64,000 bases of DNA from Lycocorax pyrrhopterus obiensis (GCA_014706295.1 JACSVZ010000003.1:514473-578472), one strand, 5' to 3'; positions 37,166 to 49,000 are shown, counted from the stretch's first letter. Numbers and translations: made by a program. The notes: a model not told the origin generated them from the letters alone.

Positions 37166-39050
37166 TCTCTGAGGCAGAGTGGAGGGAGCGAGAGGGGAGC
37201 AGGAGCAGAAGGAGAAAGCAGCTGTGAGGGAAGAAGCAGGAAAGCAAAGCCGTGGTGGAGGATGGGGATGGAGCACGCCCAGCCAGGGCGGGAGAGGCAG
37301 CCCGAGGCAGGAACAGCCCACGCCGCAGCTGGGAGCCCCAGGGGCTGGGGATGGATGAGGGCTGGGGATGGATGAGGAGCTGGGGTGCAGGGTCTGGGCT
37401 GAGGGGCATGGGGACCATGCACTGAGATTGTTGGGGAACCTCCCTCCGGCACCATCCAAAATCCCCCAAATCCCATTTATCCCAGCAGCAGAGCGAGACT
37501 TGCCCTTGTCCCTGCTGTGCAGCATCACCCCACAGCGATTCCCAATCCAGCCCTGAGGTCACGGTGAGGGGCTCCTGCCCGCTGGGATCACGTGGAAGGC
37601 CAGCAGCTGCCACCTTGGGAATGATCCCCAACCCCTGGCGGCGCTGGCCAGAGGGGCTGCAGTGTCCCCCAGCAGCGGCTCCCACCTGTCCCCAAACACA
37701 CTCAGGAATCGCTTAATTCTGAGGGCATTAAAGCCCTGTAGCTGTGGAGTCACCCGCGGTTTGTTTGGGGACAGTGGGGAGAAGGAAGGAGCAGCAGAAA
37801 GGGGACTCCATTCACGAAGCTCTGGCCTGGCAGTGTTACCTATTTCCTTCAAACCCAGCAGAGATGTTTCCATTAACCCCATAAATTACAAGGGGCTTGT
37901 TTGCAATCTCGTTTGTTTTCCCCTCATTCAGCCTGGCTTGAGGAGGAAGATCCTTCACCCTCCTCACAAGGTTTGGGATGTTGCAGTTGCTGGTTGCCAG
38001 CACCAAGGAAAAATAGTTCAGAGAGGGGAAACCAATGTTTTTTGGGGTCTGGAGTTGGTCTGAACTTCTGAGCAATAAACTTGGAGGAGCTGAGCTGCAT
38101 TAATCACTAAGGCAGCTGGAATATGTGGATTTATATGGTGCAGGGAAGGCTCAGGGTCACAGCAGCCTGTGCCAGCACCCACCACACCCCAGGGGTGGCT
38201 TCAGGCTGAGCCCCCATCCTGTGTCCCCCGAAACGCCCCCACAGCCTAGCCAGGAGCTGCTTTCCAGGGCCACTCGGTGCTCCAGAAGCAGAATCCCACC
38301 CTGGCTCCCATCACTCACAGGAGCACAGCAGGACTGAGCACAGCTCCACCCCAGCAGGATTTAGAGGAAAACACCAAGAGCACCAAGCAATAGGTGGGAT
38401 CCACACAGCCCCTTCCCTCTGGCTCAGATCCAGTTCGATTCCCTGTTCTGCACGAGGACTCCTCTCCCTGCAGGAATGGTGGGCACCCAGCCCAGCACTG
38501 CTCCTGCAGCTCCATTTGGTGAAGGCATCCAAGGATCTGCTCCCTCCAGGCACCAGCCTGCATCCCAAAAGCACGGGAGCACCACGTTTTAAGACGTCTG
38601 CATTTCCAGACCCCTCAGCATTCCTGGAGTTTGGCTGACGTTTGGTCAGAAGGGGACAGAGGGAAAGGGACAGGCCCCATCCCTTGGGAATGCAGCTAGA
38701 GAAGAGCAAAAATCCCCATTTCCAGAGTGGATGCAAGGGAGGAAAAAAAAGAGAAACCCATCGTGCTGGTGTTCATTTTAACTGTTCAGCCACTTGTAGC
38801 CTGATGCCATCAGAGGAAATAAGGAGGTAAGAGGCACTCGAATGGTGCGTGCGAGAGGAGATGGGAACGGAGACAAAACAAGAGCTGGGAGACAGAAGGA
38901 AGCACCGTGGCTTCCAAGAGAATCGAGGAGCAGGAGCAAAGCTGCCTTCCCGAGCTCCCACTTCCCAGGGCTCCACAAAGTTGGCAGCAATCCCTGGAAA
39001 ACTCCCTTTAAAAGTCTGCGTGGCCCACCCTGTGCCATGGTGATTGTGGC
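37165..39050. other. Intergenic sequence with one AT-balanced island
   Basis: This is mostly GC-rich and unpatterned. An island at about 37835-37930 (TTTCCATTAACCCCATAAAT, TTTGCAATCTCGTTTG) could be regulatory. No gene or transposon was recognised in the rest. Confidence 0.5.
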
Positions 39051-39054
39051 ACCC

Positions 39055-39320
39055 TGGTCCCCGTGTGGCTGCTGCGGCCGGGAGCGAGAGCTGCGGGATG
39101 GATCCTGCCGCTCCTCCCCGCTTCCACAGCATCCCTGCGCTGCCGGCGCTCGCTGCCAGCGCTGTCCCCGGTCCGTGATGGACGAGGGGAGCTGACACAG
39201 CCGCCACCATCCCCGCGAACGCCGCTCGATACCTCCTGGAGCGCGGCCATTCGTACCCCGTGATGGATGCGGCGATCAAGGGGAGCGGCCGCGGCTGCTG
39301 CCACCCCCTCCGTGCGCCGG
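39055..39320. promoter_or_regulatory. CpG-rich patch
   Basis: CpGs are frequent (GCTGCGGCCGGGAGCGAGAG, GCGCTGCCGGCGCTCGC, GAGCGGCCGCGGC), and the patch ends in AT-balanced sequence with GTTGTTTATTATCCGG near 39363. It could be a CpG island promoter of an unannotated transcript, or GC-rich desert sequence. Confidence 0.35.
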
Positions 39321-39960
39321 GAGTGGGTGTAAATTCGGCAGAACAGCTTCACTAAGCTCTGGTTGTTTATTATCCGGGGCTCGCTGGCGCTGCTGCATCC
39401 CCAGCTCGGCCCCGCGCCCGGGGAAAAGCGGGTGGGGGATGCTCAGGGACATCCCTCACCTGGAGGAGGGCTGGGAAGCAAGGCCCGGCAGCAGAGCGTG
39501 GCTATCCAAGCACTCCTTGCCTCCAGCGGGGTTTTCTGGAGGTCAGAGCAGGCAGAACCTCCCCGTCCCACCCCTCCAGGTCCCCATCCCCTCTGGCACA
39601 GAGGCAGCAGGGGCAGAGATTCCCTTGCAGGATTCGGGGCTTGGTGCCGCTGCCAGCGGTGGGGCCTCATCCCCCAACCCCAAATCCCCCTCCTGTCTCG
39701 CACAGCTGCCTCGGCAGCACCCGGCACGGATCCATCCCCCGATTTCCCACGGAGAAATGAAGGGATTTCTGCTCTCGAGCTGCGAGACAATCGCGCAAAC
39801 GGGTTTGCTTTGCCAGACACCAACTTTGTTCTCGCTTCCCGCCGCGTATCACCTTCCCCACGCTCGCCGCATCCCCCGCCTCAATCACCAGGACACCAGG
39901 ATCGAGTGTGCGGCTCTTCCAGCACCAGCCAGCCCGAACCTGGGCTCCCTGCCTGAATAT
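39320..39960. other. Intergenic sequence
   Basis: GC-rich sequence with a more balanced part at about 39740-39860 (AATCGCGCAAACGGGTTTGC). No repeat and no gene were seen. Confidence 0.5.
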
Positions 39961-40150
39961 CCATGAGCCGGAGGGCTGGAGCAAAAGGCAGCACACAGGG
40001 CTGGGACGGGGAGATGTTCCAGGAAAAAAGGGGAAAACAGGAGGAATTGCAGCGCCGAGGGGGCAGAGGGTGGGTGAGCCGAGAGGCACCGAGTGGCCGA
40101 GGCCGCTGCTGGCGAGGGGTGACGGAGGAGGCCCGGCCCCATCTGCGCCT

Positions 40151-40388
40151 GGTGTCGCGCTGTCCCTCCTCCCGGTGTCCCGCTGTCCCTCCTCCCGCTG
40201 TCCCTCCTCCCGCTGTCCCGGTGTCCCGCTGTCCCTCGTCCCACTGTCCCTCCTCCCGGTGTCCCACTGTCCCTCCTCCCGGTGTCCCGGTGTCCCTTGT
40301 CCCGGTGTCCCTCATCCCGGTGTCCCAGTGTCCTGCTATCCCGCTGTCCCTCATCCCGGTGTCCCTCTTCCACTATCCCTCCTCCTGG
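40151..40388 (+). repeat. GTGTCCC / CTGTCCCTCCTCCC minisatellite
   Basis: Roughly 240 bp consists of two alternating short motifs, a 14- to 15-bp CTGTCCCTCCTCCCG unit and an 8- to 9-bp GTGTCCCG unit, in irregular order with point variants. It is noncoding and lies in a GC-rich flank. Confidence 0.9.
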
Positions 40389-40941
40389 CGCTCCTGACAC
40401 GATGCAGAGCTGTCGATGCCATTTGCCTCTGCTCCGGAGGCGCTTTGGTGATGGAAGAGGCCTGCGTTAGCACGAGGGGAAGCAGCAAATGTCCAGAGAG
40501 AAAGAAAATATTAAAAAAAAAGGAAATCAGGCGAGTTCAGGAGGTGGATTCTGCAGCGGCTGGGCTGTGGGAAGGGTTAAGCACAGGTTTGCTTCGGGCA
40601 CCTGGAAGCGAGACACCGGGAGCAGAAGGGCTTCAGTCCGGGAGAGGAGCTGCTCCCCTGAGTGTCCCGGCCATCCTGGTGTCTGTCACTGCCTCCCTCC
40701 CTCCTGCCATCAGCCAGGGCCACACAAAGGGGGAAGAGGGCTCTTCCTCCTCTGGAGATGTCACAGGCCACGAGGAGCTCACAGCCTTCAGTGCTTCAGA
40801 GATGGTCCAGACAGACAGAGCTGCTGCCAGTCACTGGCCCCAGCAGCAGCTCCTGGCTCCATGCTTTGCTCAAAGCCTTCCCAGATGCAGAGCTGGGACC
40901 TCTCATCGCTGCCAGGGAGGCTGGCAGATTGGGGGCTCGGA

Positions 40942-41222
40942 AATCATGGAATCGTTTGGGTTGGAAGGGACCCTAAAGCTCATCCAGTGCCACCCCTGCC
41001 ATAGGCAGGGACACCTCCCACTGTCCCAGGCTGCTCCCAGCCCCGTCCAGCCTGGCCTTGGGCACTGCCAGGGATCCAGGGGCAGCCACAGCTGCTCTGG
41101 GAATTCCATCCCAGCCCCTCCCCACCCTCACAGCCAGGAACTTCTTCCCAATATCCAACCTGGCCCTGTTCTGTGTCAATGTGAGGCCATTCCTCCTTGT
41201 CCTTTATGAACAGCTCCTCTCC
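40942..41222 (-). mobile_element. CR1 LINE 3' fragment, about 280 bp
   Basis: On the minus strand it runs from 'aggacaaggaggaatggcct' through 'ggttggatattgggaagaag' and 'cccctggatccctggcagtg' to 'gggtcccttccaacccaaac' and GATTCCATGATTT. This is the full 3' order of an avian CR1. It is 5'-truncated and the terminal 8-mer is present about once. Confidence 0.94.
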
Positions 41223-41639
41223 AGATTTCTCCAGTGAAAACCAGGGTAACAGCACCATCCCTCAGCCACCCGTGACCCTTCCCAAGGATCAGCTTTTCCT
41301 AAGGCCACCACACCCAGCAGCTCCCCTTTCCATTGCCAGGAGCTTTGTGATAAAAACAAAGGCACTGACCTTCCCAGCTCCCTGCACAGGTATTTTCCCA
41401 GTGGGAAAACCCTCTCCACACCCAGCCAGGTGCTGCAGACCTCAGCTGAGGTGCAAACACAGCTTTCCCCCCCTCTTTCAGGCAGGGAAAAGGGAGCAGC
41501 TGGTGCCAGGGAGGTGACAAGGGCAGCCTTTCCCACAGCAGGATGCTGCAGTCCTGCGTGGGTATTTCAAACGTCAAACTGAAAAGCTGAAAGGAAATAA
41601 AGAGATGTTCCCAGGAGTGCCGGAGTGGCTGCTGTGACA

Positions 41640-41750
41640 CTCATGCTGGAACATTAATATTTGCCAAAAATAATTTGTCTTTAATCAGACACAGCCATAT
41701 ATTGAGTTTTATGCCCGTTCTGGATCGCTCTTTATTGCCTTGGGCCACTT
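41640..41750. promoter_or_regulatory. AT-rich island
   Basis: GGAACATTAATATTTGCC, AAATAATTTGTCTTTAATCA and CATATATTGAGTTTTATGCC occur in 110 bp between GC-rich flanks. It has no repeat homology. Confidence 0.4.
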
Positions 41751-41999
41751 CAGCTTCTTAATGCTCTGCCAGGATCAGCATCCAGGAGGACGCAGGAGCT
41801 GGGGCAGGTGGCACCCAGGGGAGCGTCCCCGGGGCCACTCTGTGCAGGGTGAGCCCCAAAAGCAAAGCACTGCTAGAGAACAACAACAACAAAGAGCAGT
41901 TCTGCGTCTCTGTGCAGCGGCTCAAAGCTCGGGGTGGCTCAGGTGGAGGCCGCAGTTAATCCACGGCTGGTCTGGAACAAGCCCCGTTGGTTTTTCCTC

Positions 42000-42130
42000 C
42001 TGGCCCCACCCACAAGTGACACGTTCTGTCCATGCAGAGCTGCAGGATGCCTTCCCAGGCGATGACAAGCCCGTTCCTGCCGTGGCTTTGCACTTCCAGC
42101 TCGTGCCAATTAACGAGGTGTCACCGACAG
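42000..42130. promoter_or_regulatory. Candidate conserved island
   Basis: Unrepetitive, GC-balanced sequence with CCACCCACAAGTGACACG and GTGCCAATTAACGAGGTG. The first word resembles GLI-type CCACCCA and T-box half-site (AAGTGACAC) patterns; this is a motif reading only. Confidence 0.3.
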
Positions 42131-42975
42131 CAGCCCCAAGCCAGCCCCTCCTGCCCACACCTCACCCGCCTGCAAGGCTTAGCCAGCCCCTCTCCCCAAA
42201 TGAGGGTGCCCAAATCCCAAAGGATGGGCTGGAGGAGGAAAATCCAGCCCCAAACCCCAAGTTCCAACCCTCCGGCTCTGCTGCCCAGGTTCCTGCCAGG
42301 AGAGAGGCTCCAAAGATGAGCACAGCACCTGTAACTCAAATGCTGCTCCAGCACAGTGAGGAACAGCCCTGCTCTGCCCTGGAAGCTGGCAGGGACCTTG
42401 CCCAGGGAGTCTCCTGCTCCAAACCCATTTCCAGAGGCTGAGCTGTGGAAGAAGGGCTCCAGCTGAGTGGGTTCCTGTGGTCCTGTCTGACCCCCCTGCA
42501 GCCCTGAGCTGGGCTGGCTCTGCAGCCACACACGAGCACAGGAGCAGTGATTTTGGGCTGGCAGAGCCCCCAGCCCGCTGGGGTGCTCTGGGGAGCAGCC
42601 CCAACCCCGCCCTGCCTGGCTGAGAGCCGAGCTGCTCCCTGAAGGAAAACCTTCCCACCAGCCCAAATATAACATCTGTCAATAAACCGACAGACGCAGC
42701 TCAGTGCAACGCCCCAGAGCTGGCTGGAGACACCACAGGTGTCCCTCAGTGACTTCAGAGTCATGGAGATACCCAGCAAAACCACCCAGAGGTGGCCAGG
42801 AGCCTCTTCCAGCCCCCAAGCCCAGCCCTGTGCCTCCCTCACCCAAAAGCACGTGCACACCCAGAACCTGCATCACTCAAGGCTTCTCCCGCCCAGCTCA
42901 CCCCGCAGACACGCAGAGAGTCCATCTGAGCTGAAAGACCATCGGGGTGGGCAATTCTACAGCAGAGCTCAGAGC
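42130..42975. other. Intergenic sequence, nothing distinctive
   Basis: GC-rich single-copy DNA up to the CR1 tip at 42976. No gene, repeat or motif cluster was recognised. Confidence 0.6.
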
Positions 42976-43098
42976 TTGCAAGACAAGGCCAGGCTGGAGG
43001 GGCTTGGAGCACCCTGCTCTGGTGGAAGGCGTCCCACCACAGGGGTTGGAATGGGATGAGCTCCAAGGTCCCTCCCAACCCAAACCTTTCAATGATTT
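42976..43098 (+). mobile_element. CR1 LINE 3' end, short
   Basis: In plus orientation, 'acaaggccaggctggagggg' leads to 'gggttggaatgggatgagct', then 'cctcccaacccaaacctttc' and an AATGATTTT end. This is the last 120 bp or so of a CR1 element, moderately diverged. Confidence 0.88.
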
Positions 43099-43179
43099 TA
43101 AGACCCAGGCTCCCCTTGGTTGAATTCTTCCCCCAACCCCCCCAGCCGAATGTACAGGGTGGTCACAGGCACAAAACAA

Positions 43180-43480
43180 AACTCGGAATATTCATGGCCA
43201 AGGCTCCTGCCCAGAGCAGTCGGGAAGGGTTTGTTGAATACATTCAGATAATTAATACATACAAGAACATTGCAATTCCCCTCCTTGCTGGTCCACAAAC
43301 AGAAAGGAGCTAAATTCATTAGATTAATATTTGTTGAGACTTATTAGTTTAGCTCTAATTTCATGATCAGATGGCATTTCCAGGGAGTTGAAAAGCAAGC
43401 TCTAAAGATTCACTGGATCTAAACCATGGCATTAAAGAGCAAGGAATTTTAAAATTTTCCAGGAAAAGAGCCTGTTGCCC
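43180..43480. promoter_or_regulatory. AT-rich island after CR1
   Basis: GATAATTAATACATACAAG, CATTAGATTAATATTTG and TTAGTTTAGCTCTAATTTC are packed within 300 bp. The homeodomain-type TAAT density is high. No transposon homology is visible. Confidence 0.4.
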
Positions 43481-44490
43481 AGTTTGCTTCCAACACCATT
43501 CTCCCACCAGCTGGGGAATTTCTGCTCCTCACTCAGTCTCAGCCCGGAGCTCAGGCTTGGTGCTATTAAAGCAAGCAAACAGCTTCTCCAGCTGCCCAGC
43601 CTCCCCAGAATGGGGTGGCCTCCTGGCCCTGGTGGTGCCACCACCCATGAGACCTCAGAAGAAGGTCCAGATGCCTTTAAGTCATCTTCTGCCTGAACTG
43701 GGTGACGACAGCTGGGCTGACTGGGGTGGTGTCCCCACCAGCACGAGAGTGACCCCAGCCCCTCTGTGCTGCAGCCACGTGGAGACCTTGCCCCGAGATG
43801 AGGCAGCCCTGCATCCCATCCCCTGGAGCCCTCACCCCACAAACCCAGCAGCTGCGGTTTGGGCTTGACAGGAACATAAACCACGGCTGCCGACCCCAGC
43901 TCCGGTTCCACCGCTCCGCGTGAAGTCCTGCGAGCCCCCGGAGCCAGGGGAATGTATTTCATCCCAAGGAAGGCTTTGTACAGCACAAAAGGGCTTCACT
44001 GTATGCACCAGAGAGCTGGAAGGAGCAAGGAGTGCTCAGGTTGTCCAGCAAAATTCCTGTCCTCAAGCAGCTCTGGATGCTGGAGAATTTCCCAGGCTGT
44101 GGTCTGGAGGTGGTGGGGAAATCCTGGACACATCCCCCGAGGCAGCCTGGGGAAGGGCACTGCCCTTGGAGGTGACCCCACGCTTCATTCCCTGCTCCTG
44201 AAGGAAACTTTCAGGGAGGCAGAGCTGGCTCTGAGGTGCCAATATCTCCATTAGAGCACCGGAAAGGCCGAGGCTCTCGGCTGGCGGAAGCCACGGCAGA
44301 GTTTTGGTGGCTTTGCCCCGGCTGGGGAGAACCCAAAGCTCAGGTGACACTGCCGAGGTGCCCGGTCCAGGTGCCAGGTCCATTGGCAGGGCTCAGAGGC
44401 ACCGTCCTCCTCCCGTGCCGTGTTTGCTGTGGTCAGGAGCTCCCTCCTGTCCGGCCTGAGGGGTCAGCGCCCGGCAGGGGCAGATCCGTG
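43480..44490. other. Intergenic sequence, nothing distinctive
   Basis: GC-rich unpatterned sequence that becomes CpG-richer after about 44400. No gene or repeat was recognised. Confidence 0.6.
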
Positions 44491-44496
44491 CCGGGG

Positions 44497-44562
44497 TGAC
44501 CCCTCGGGCCGGTCCCCGCGCTGGCAGCTGCCGGGTGGGTGACCCCCGCGGGTCCCCGCGCT
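44497..44562 (+). repeat. Imperfect GC-rich direct repeat
   Basis: Two imperfect copies of a GTGACCCC..GGTCCCCGCGCTG segment follow each other, ending just before an AT-rich island that contains an RFX-type site. Confidence 0.6.
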
Positions 44563-44569
44563 GACAAAA

Positions 44570-44770
44570 GGCCTATCTTCTCTCCGCCTAAATGATTTAA
44601 ATTCTAATCAAACATCATTTATAGCACATCTCGGAGCCGTCTCCCGGGAGCTGGTCCCACGTGAGCCGTTGCCAGGGCAACCGGGGGGTCTCATTTCAGA
44701 AATGTCAGATTGCATTATTGTCTTCACACTTCTCTGATAACCCGGTGTCTCTCCCTCTCCTGCCACCACC
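44570..44770. promoter_or_regulatory. AT-balanced island with RFX-type X-box
   Basis: AAATGATTTAAATTCTAATC and AACATCATTTATAGC are followed by an imperfect palindrome GTTGCCAGGGCAAC at 44668-44681, which fits the RFX X-box pattern of two GTTGCC half-sites two bases apart. The island then passes into pyrimidine-rich sequence. Confidence 0.45.
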
Positions 44771-45251
44771 CCCTCCCCGCCAGCCAACCCCCACTCCCGG
44801 CCCTGCCCCGCTCCCCGGAGGAAATCACCGGCTCCGTTTCATTCCCTGCCCTGCCAGCACCACCCTCCCAGCGCGGCGGCCCCGCGGGCTCTGCTGCCGG
44901 CTCCGTGCTTGTTTGGGATGGGAGGGAAAAGCAGGACTGGGTTTGTGTTGACCGTGCTGGGATGTGGAGCTGCACGGGGCTGGCTCCCAAAAAATTAAGG
45001 GCAGGAAGGGTGGACAGAGCTCAGAGCAAGATTCTGGTCTGTCCAGGTGAGCTCCACTCTCCTGCGGCCTTCACAGGGCATCTCCCGGCACTTCCAGAGC
45101 AGGACCCAGCCCTGAGGGGACACTGCAGCTCCTCCTGCCATGGCAGGGTGAGCACCGGGGCCCAGCCAGGTGAGGGATGGTCCCATGGACACCTCCTGGA
45201 GCACAGCTGCTCCTCTGCTCCTTGGTTTTCCCTTCCCTCCTTCCAGGGGAA

Positions 45252-45317
45252 GCTGTCCCTGCTCATGGCAGGGGGAGTGGAATCACCTGGTCTTTAGGGT
45301 CCCTTCCAACCCAAACA
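45252..45317 (+). mobile_element. CR1 LINE 3' tip, about 65 bp
   Basis: The segment has 'ctgtccctgctcatggcagg', a TGGAATCACCTGGTCTTTAG stretch and 'gggtcccttccaacccaaac', the closing segment of CR1. Little more than the 3' tip remains. Confidence 0.75.
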
Positions 45318-45319
45318 CA

Positions 45320-45925
45320 AACTCCAGCTTCTCCTCATTCCCACATCTTCTGGAGCCAGAGCTGAGCTGCTCTGGCCCCCTCCATGACTCCAAGGATCCC
45401 CCCAGAGGTCCTCCTTTCCAGGTCCCAAAGGCCAGCCTGGAGCAGTGACACCACTGCTGAACCTTCAGTGAGGTCCTGCACAGCCCTGAGATGTCCAACC
45501 CAGCAGAGCCGGGGCTGGCACAGCTGCTGGGAATGATATCCCAGGGGAAACCAGCCCTGGCAAGGCTGTGGCCAGGAACCAGCGATGGTCTCGTGACCCC
45601 AGGGACAAACCAAGGTGTTTTTATGATTATTCTGCCACAGCTTAGGGAAGCCGGGTGCTTAAACTGTACCTGGTGTTGTGTTTCAGGCTGTTCCCTACAG
45701 GAGCTGTCCCTGCTCGTCTCCCACACCATCCCAACAGCCCCAGTTCCCCTATTTTTAACCCTGTGTCCTGCTGGAAGGTGACAGGGCAGTGGTGGTGGCA
45801 TCCCCACGGTCCCCAGGCACTGTCACAAGCCCACATGTGCTGTCCCACATCCCTCCGTCCCTCCCTCCATCCATCTGCCTGATCAGCCCTTGATGAACCT
45901 CCCAACTCTGCCTCTTCCCAAAGAA
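45320..45925. other. Intergenic sequence, nothing distinctive
   Basis: GC-moderate single-copy sequence between a CR1 tip and the next AT-rich island. No gene was recognised. Confidence 0.6.
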
Positions 45926-46080
45926 TAAACCAGCCCTGGCCCAGGCGGTTAATATTTAACTGAATAAGGGCCATAAATATGGAAAATGGGACTTTTAATT
46001 AAATAAGCAGCTTTTAAAAGGGCCCTTGGGCTGAAGAGGCTTTTGTTTAAATATGATTGATTTGACACGTCCTTTCCCTC
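45925..46080. promoter_or_regulatory. AT-rich island with TTTAATTAAA palindrome
   Basis: GGTTAATATTTAACTG, CCATAAATATGG and TTTAATTAAA (45994-46003, palindromic) occur within 80 bp, followed by GTTTAAATATGATTGATTTG. GC-rich DNA lies on both sides. Confidence 0.4.
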
Positions 46081-48540
46081 CCGCTTTCTCCCGCTCGCTC
46101 CCTCTCCTGCTCGGTGCAGGGATGGGAGGGAGGCTGCACCACGGTCCTGCTGCAGGACCCTCCTCCTGCCTGTTCCCAGCCAGGCTGCAGCCCCCAAAAA
46201 CCTGCCCACAGCCTTGGGCACACAGCTCCGGGAGGGTGGGAGCACTGGGATGGGCACCAAGCAAGGCCAGCTCACTCCAGCTCATCTGATTTTGAGCTCT
46301 AAATGGGAGCAGAAGGTTTTCCCTGGCTGCTGAGCCACCCTGGGCCACCCCAGCAGGTGAATCCAGGGATACTGGTGATACCTTGCAACCCCCGGGACCG
46401 GATCTGGCCCCCATCACACAACTCTGTGGTTTCCCCATGGTGGGTCCCTTACAGAGGTGATGGAAGGGAAACTGAGGCAGGGAGCAGGGAAAAACTGAGG
46501 GGAATGGACTTCTCCCAGTGCTTTGGGGCTGGATTCAGCCCCCCAAAATCTCCTCACACACACACAGACTTTGGGAGCACACACGGAGTCAAACCAGGCC
46601 TTAATAACTCTGCTGTTCCCTGATGTTTGGGCATTGCCTGCTGGAGCAAGCGGCACGAATTCCTCCTTCCTTACCCAGGCAGGGGGTTCATGGAGTGCCA
46701 GGGGCACTGGCATGTCTCCAGACCTGGCAAAACCCCGGGGAGGTGCTGGGGTGTGGGCGGCCCTGCCCAGAGCAGCAGTGTCACCCCCTGAGCAGGCTGA
46801 CCGACGGTGGGGACCCACTGTGTCCCCCTGGCTGCTGGGAGCATCGTCAGGCCTGGCTCTGCAAGAAACAGGAGGGGGGTGATGTCATGGCAGGCTGAAG
46901 GTCAGGAATCACTGGGAAAAGGACCACAGGATAGACCAGAGCTGCAGGGGAGGATGCAGTGCCCATCCCTGGCTCCAGTGGGGCACAGAGAAGCTGGGAG
47001 AGGGCACAAAGGATGTCCTCAGAACTGAATGGCCTCAGGCTGAGGGACCAAGAGAAGAGGCAGCCCAGCGAGGGTCGCTCTCAGCTGGTTCCTCCGGAGT
47101 GTTTCCCACCCGAGGTTCTCCCAGTCTGTCCCCCATGGATAGCCCAGGCCCGGGGCTGCCTTCCTGGCAGTTTCAGCTGAGAACTTGCAGTTAATTATCT
47201 CCACAAACAACTCAGGGCAAGCAAAGCATTCCCCGGGCCCAGACCTGTTGCTTCAATGGGATTTCAGGAGTGAAGATGTGAAAATGGGGGAAAAAAAAGA
47301 AAGCATTAATTTGGAAAAGAGCAGGTAAGGACTCACATCATTGTGGGGATCCTTGGGTGTGAAAATGCCCAGCACGAGGTGCCCAGAGCCAGACTGTGCT
47401 GCTGAGGGACCTCGTCCCACGGAAATGTCACCGAAATCCCCTCAGGCTGGCTGGATCCAGAGCTTGAGGCTTTTCCCTGGGGCTGAGCACCCTCCATGGT
47501 GACAGCTCAGGGATGTGTCCAAGCCTGCTCGTGCTGGGGTCCCCAGAGGTCTCTGGGACCAGTGTCCAGCAGTGGTGGCACAGGGAGAGCTGCTGGCTCT
47601 GCTGGACACTTCAGGCACCCTGGAGTGACTCCAGGTCCTAATCCTTCAAACCCCTCACTAAACTTTTTGTATTTCCCCTTTGAAGCACCCAAGCAGTGCC
47701 TGGATGAGTTGGTGATGACCTGCCCCTCCCAGGGCTCCTCTCCTCCCAACCCCCCTCTGGCACCCCCGGGTTTGGGTGCCCATTCCCAGGCACTGCAGGG
47801 GCCTCATTTTTCTCCCTCTGAAATCTGGGCACGTCTCAGCCCTGGTGTGCGGCTTCTGAGCAGCGAAACATCCACGAATCCTGGTGTTCCCTTCGTCCTT
47901 GGTGCTTAAACCTTCTCCCAGCCCTTCCCTCTGGGTGCCAGGGACATTTTTGGGAAGGAGCAGCTCGGGAGATGGAGCCTGGGGACAACCCTGGGCAGGG
48001 GTTTCTCAGCTCTGCTCATCTCCTGCTGGAGCCCCCTGAGGGTTTTAAGACAGTTTGAAAAGCAAATCCTAAACCTATCCCAGCTTGCATCCAGCTAGAG
48101 ATGGCAAAATCCATGGCCCACGGGCTGGGAAGGGGTGTCCAGGATGTCCCTGAGCTGCTGAGTCCATCACACGTGCTGTGGCTCCCTGCCTGGCCCTCAG
48201 CAGCGCGAGGGCATCGCTCGGAGCCCCGCTGGCATCCAGGGATGCTGCGGGTGCCAATGCCGAGGGCTCCCAAAATCTCTCACCCCAAACCCCGAGCCAG
48301 CCCAGCTGAAGTGCTCAGCCCTGATGGAATCAGGGGCATTTTCACGGATTCAGGCTCAAAGTAACCCCAGTGAGAAAACCAGCGTGGCCAGAGGCACCGT
48401 GCAGGGGGTCTGATGGCACCAGCAGGTCCCAACACGAGGCTGCTCGGGAGGGCTCGAGGCGAAAGGCAGAGCTCCTCCTGGCAGTGCAGAGATAGAGATT
48501 TAGCTCTTTTAAAGAAAAAAGCAAAAGGGGGGGAAGGGGG
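46080..48540. other. Intergenic sequence, little to report
   Basis: GC-rich single-copy DNA with a short CA run near 46555-46566. A small balanced segment at 47170-47235 (GCAGTTAATTATCTCC) may be regulatory. No gene or transposon was recognised. Confidence 0.55.
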
Positions 48541-48730
48541 TAAAAAAAGGCCCCATGTTTGCAGCCAACACGTGTAATCTGTTGCAGCCCTTGTCAGACA
48601 AAACAGTTTTGCCGTAAGACAGCGATTCCCAGAGGGGAAAGGGGCGAAGTGAAAATACTTTATCAGCTGCCTACATATGTAAAGCAGTACCCTGGTTGAA
48701 AAGCAAAGCCTCTTTCCCTTTGAAAGCTGG
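48540..48730. promoter_or_regulatory. Candidate conserved island
   Basis: CACGTGTAATCTGTTGCAGC, GTCAGACAAAACAGTTTTGCC, ACTTTATCAGCTGCC and ACATATGTAAAG form a continuous balanced-composition block. CAGCTG and CATATG E-boxes lie 10 bp apart. No repeat homology is visible. Confidence 0.4.
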
Positions 48731-48814
48731 GAAGGGAGAGATGGGAGGTGACTGCCTGGGAGCAGGGACAGAAGTGACACAGGCACAAAGCCCAGCGCAG
48801 CAAACCACAGGCCT

Positions 48815-49000
48815 CCCTCCTAAAATGCTCTTATCTCCCTATCGGCCCCAAAAACCAACTGGCTGTGGAGAAGGAACAAAGCCAAACAAAGCCGAGATGT
48901 GGCTCAGTTTGGCAAACTTAAAATAGGGTTTTTAATGTACAGAGTGTGGTTTTTAATGTACAGAAACAATTTAATTCAGACGTTAAGAGCGGGCTCTGTC
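48815..49000. promoter_or_regulatory. Island containing a 21-bp-period direct repeat
   Basis: The island includes CTTATCTCCCTATCGG, several ACAAAGCC words, and then the doubled GGTTTTTAATGTACAGA listed separately. It ends with AACAATTTAATTCAGACG. Confidence 0.4.
48927..48964 (+). repeat. 17-bp exact direct repeat at 21-bp period
   Basis: GGTTTTTAATGTACAGA occurs at 48927-48943 and again at 48948-48964, so the start-to-start distance is 21 bp, two helical turns. It lies inside an AT-richer island and may be a recent local duplication or a paired binding site. Confidence 0.9.

Noticed and set aside
39908..41209. 433-codon plus-strand ORF
   Set aside because: It crosses a minisatellite and a reversed CR1 fragment and has no recognisable domain.
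45971..45982. CCATAAATATGG as an SRF CArG box
   Set aside because: It has eight A/T bases between CC and GG, not six, so it does not match CC(A/T)6GG.
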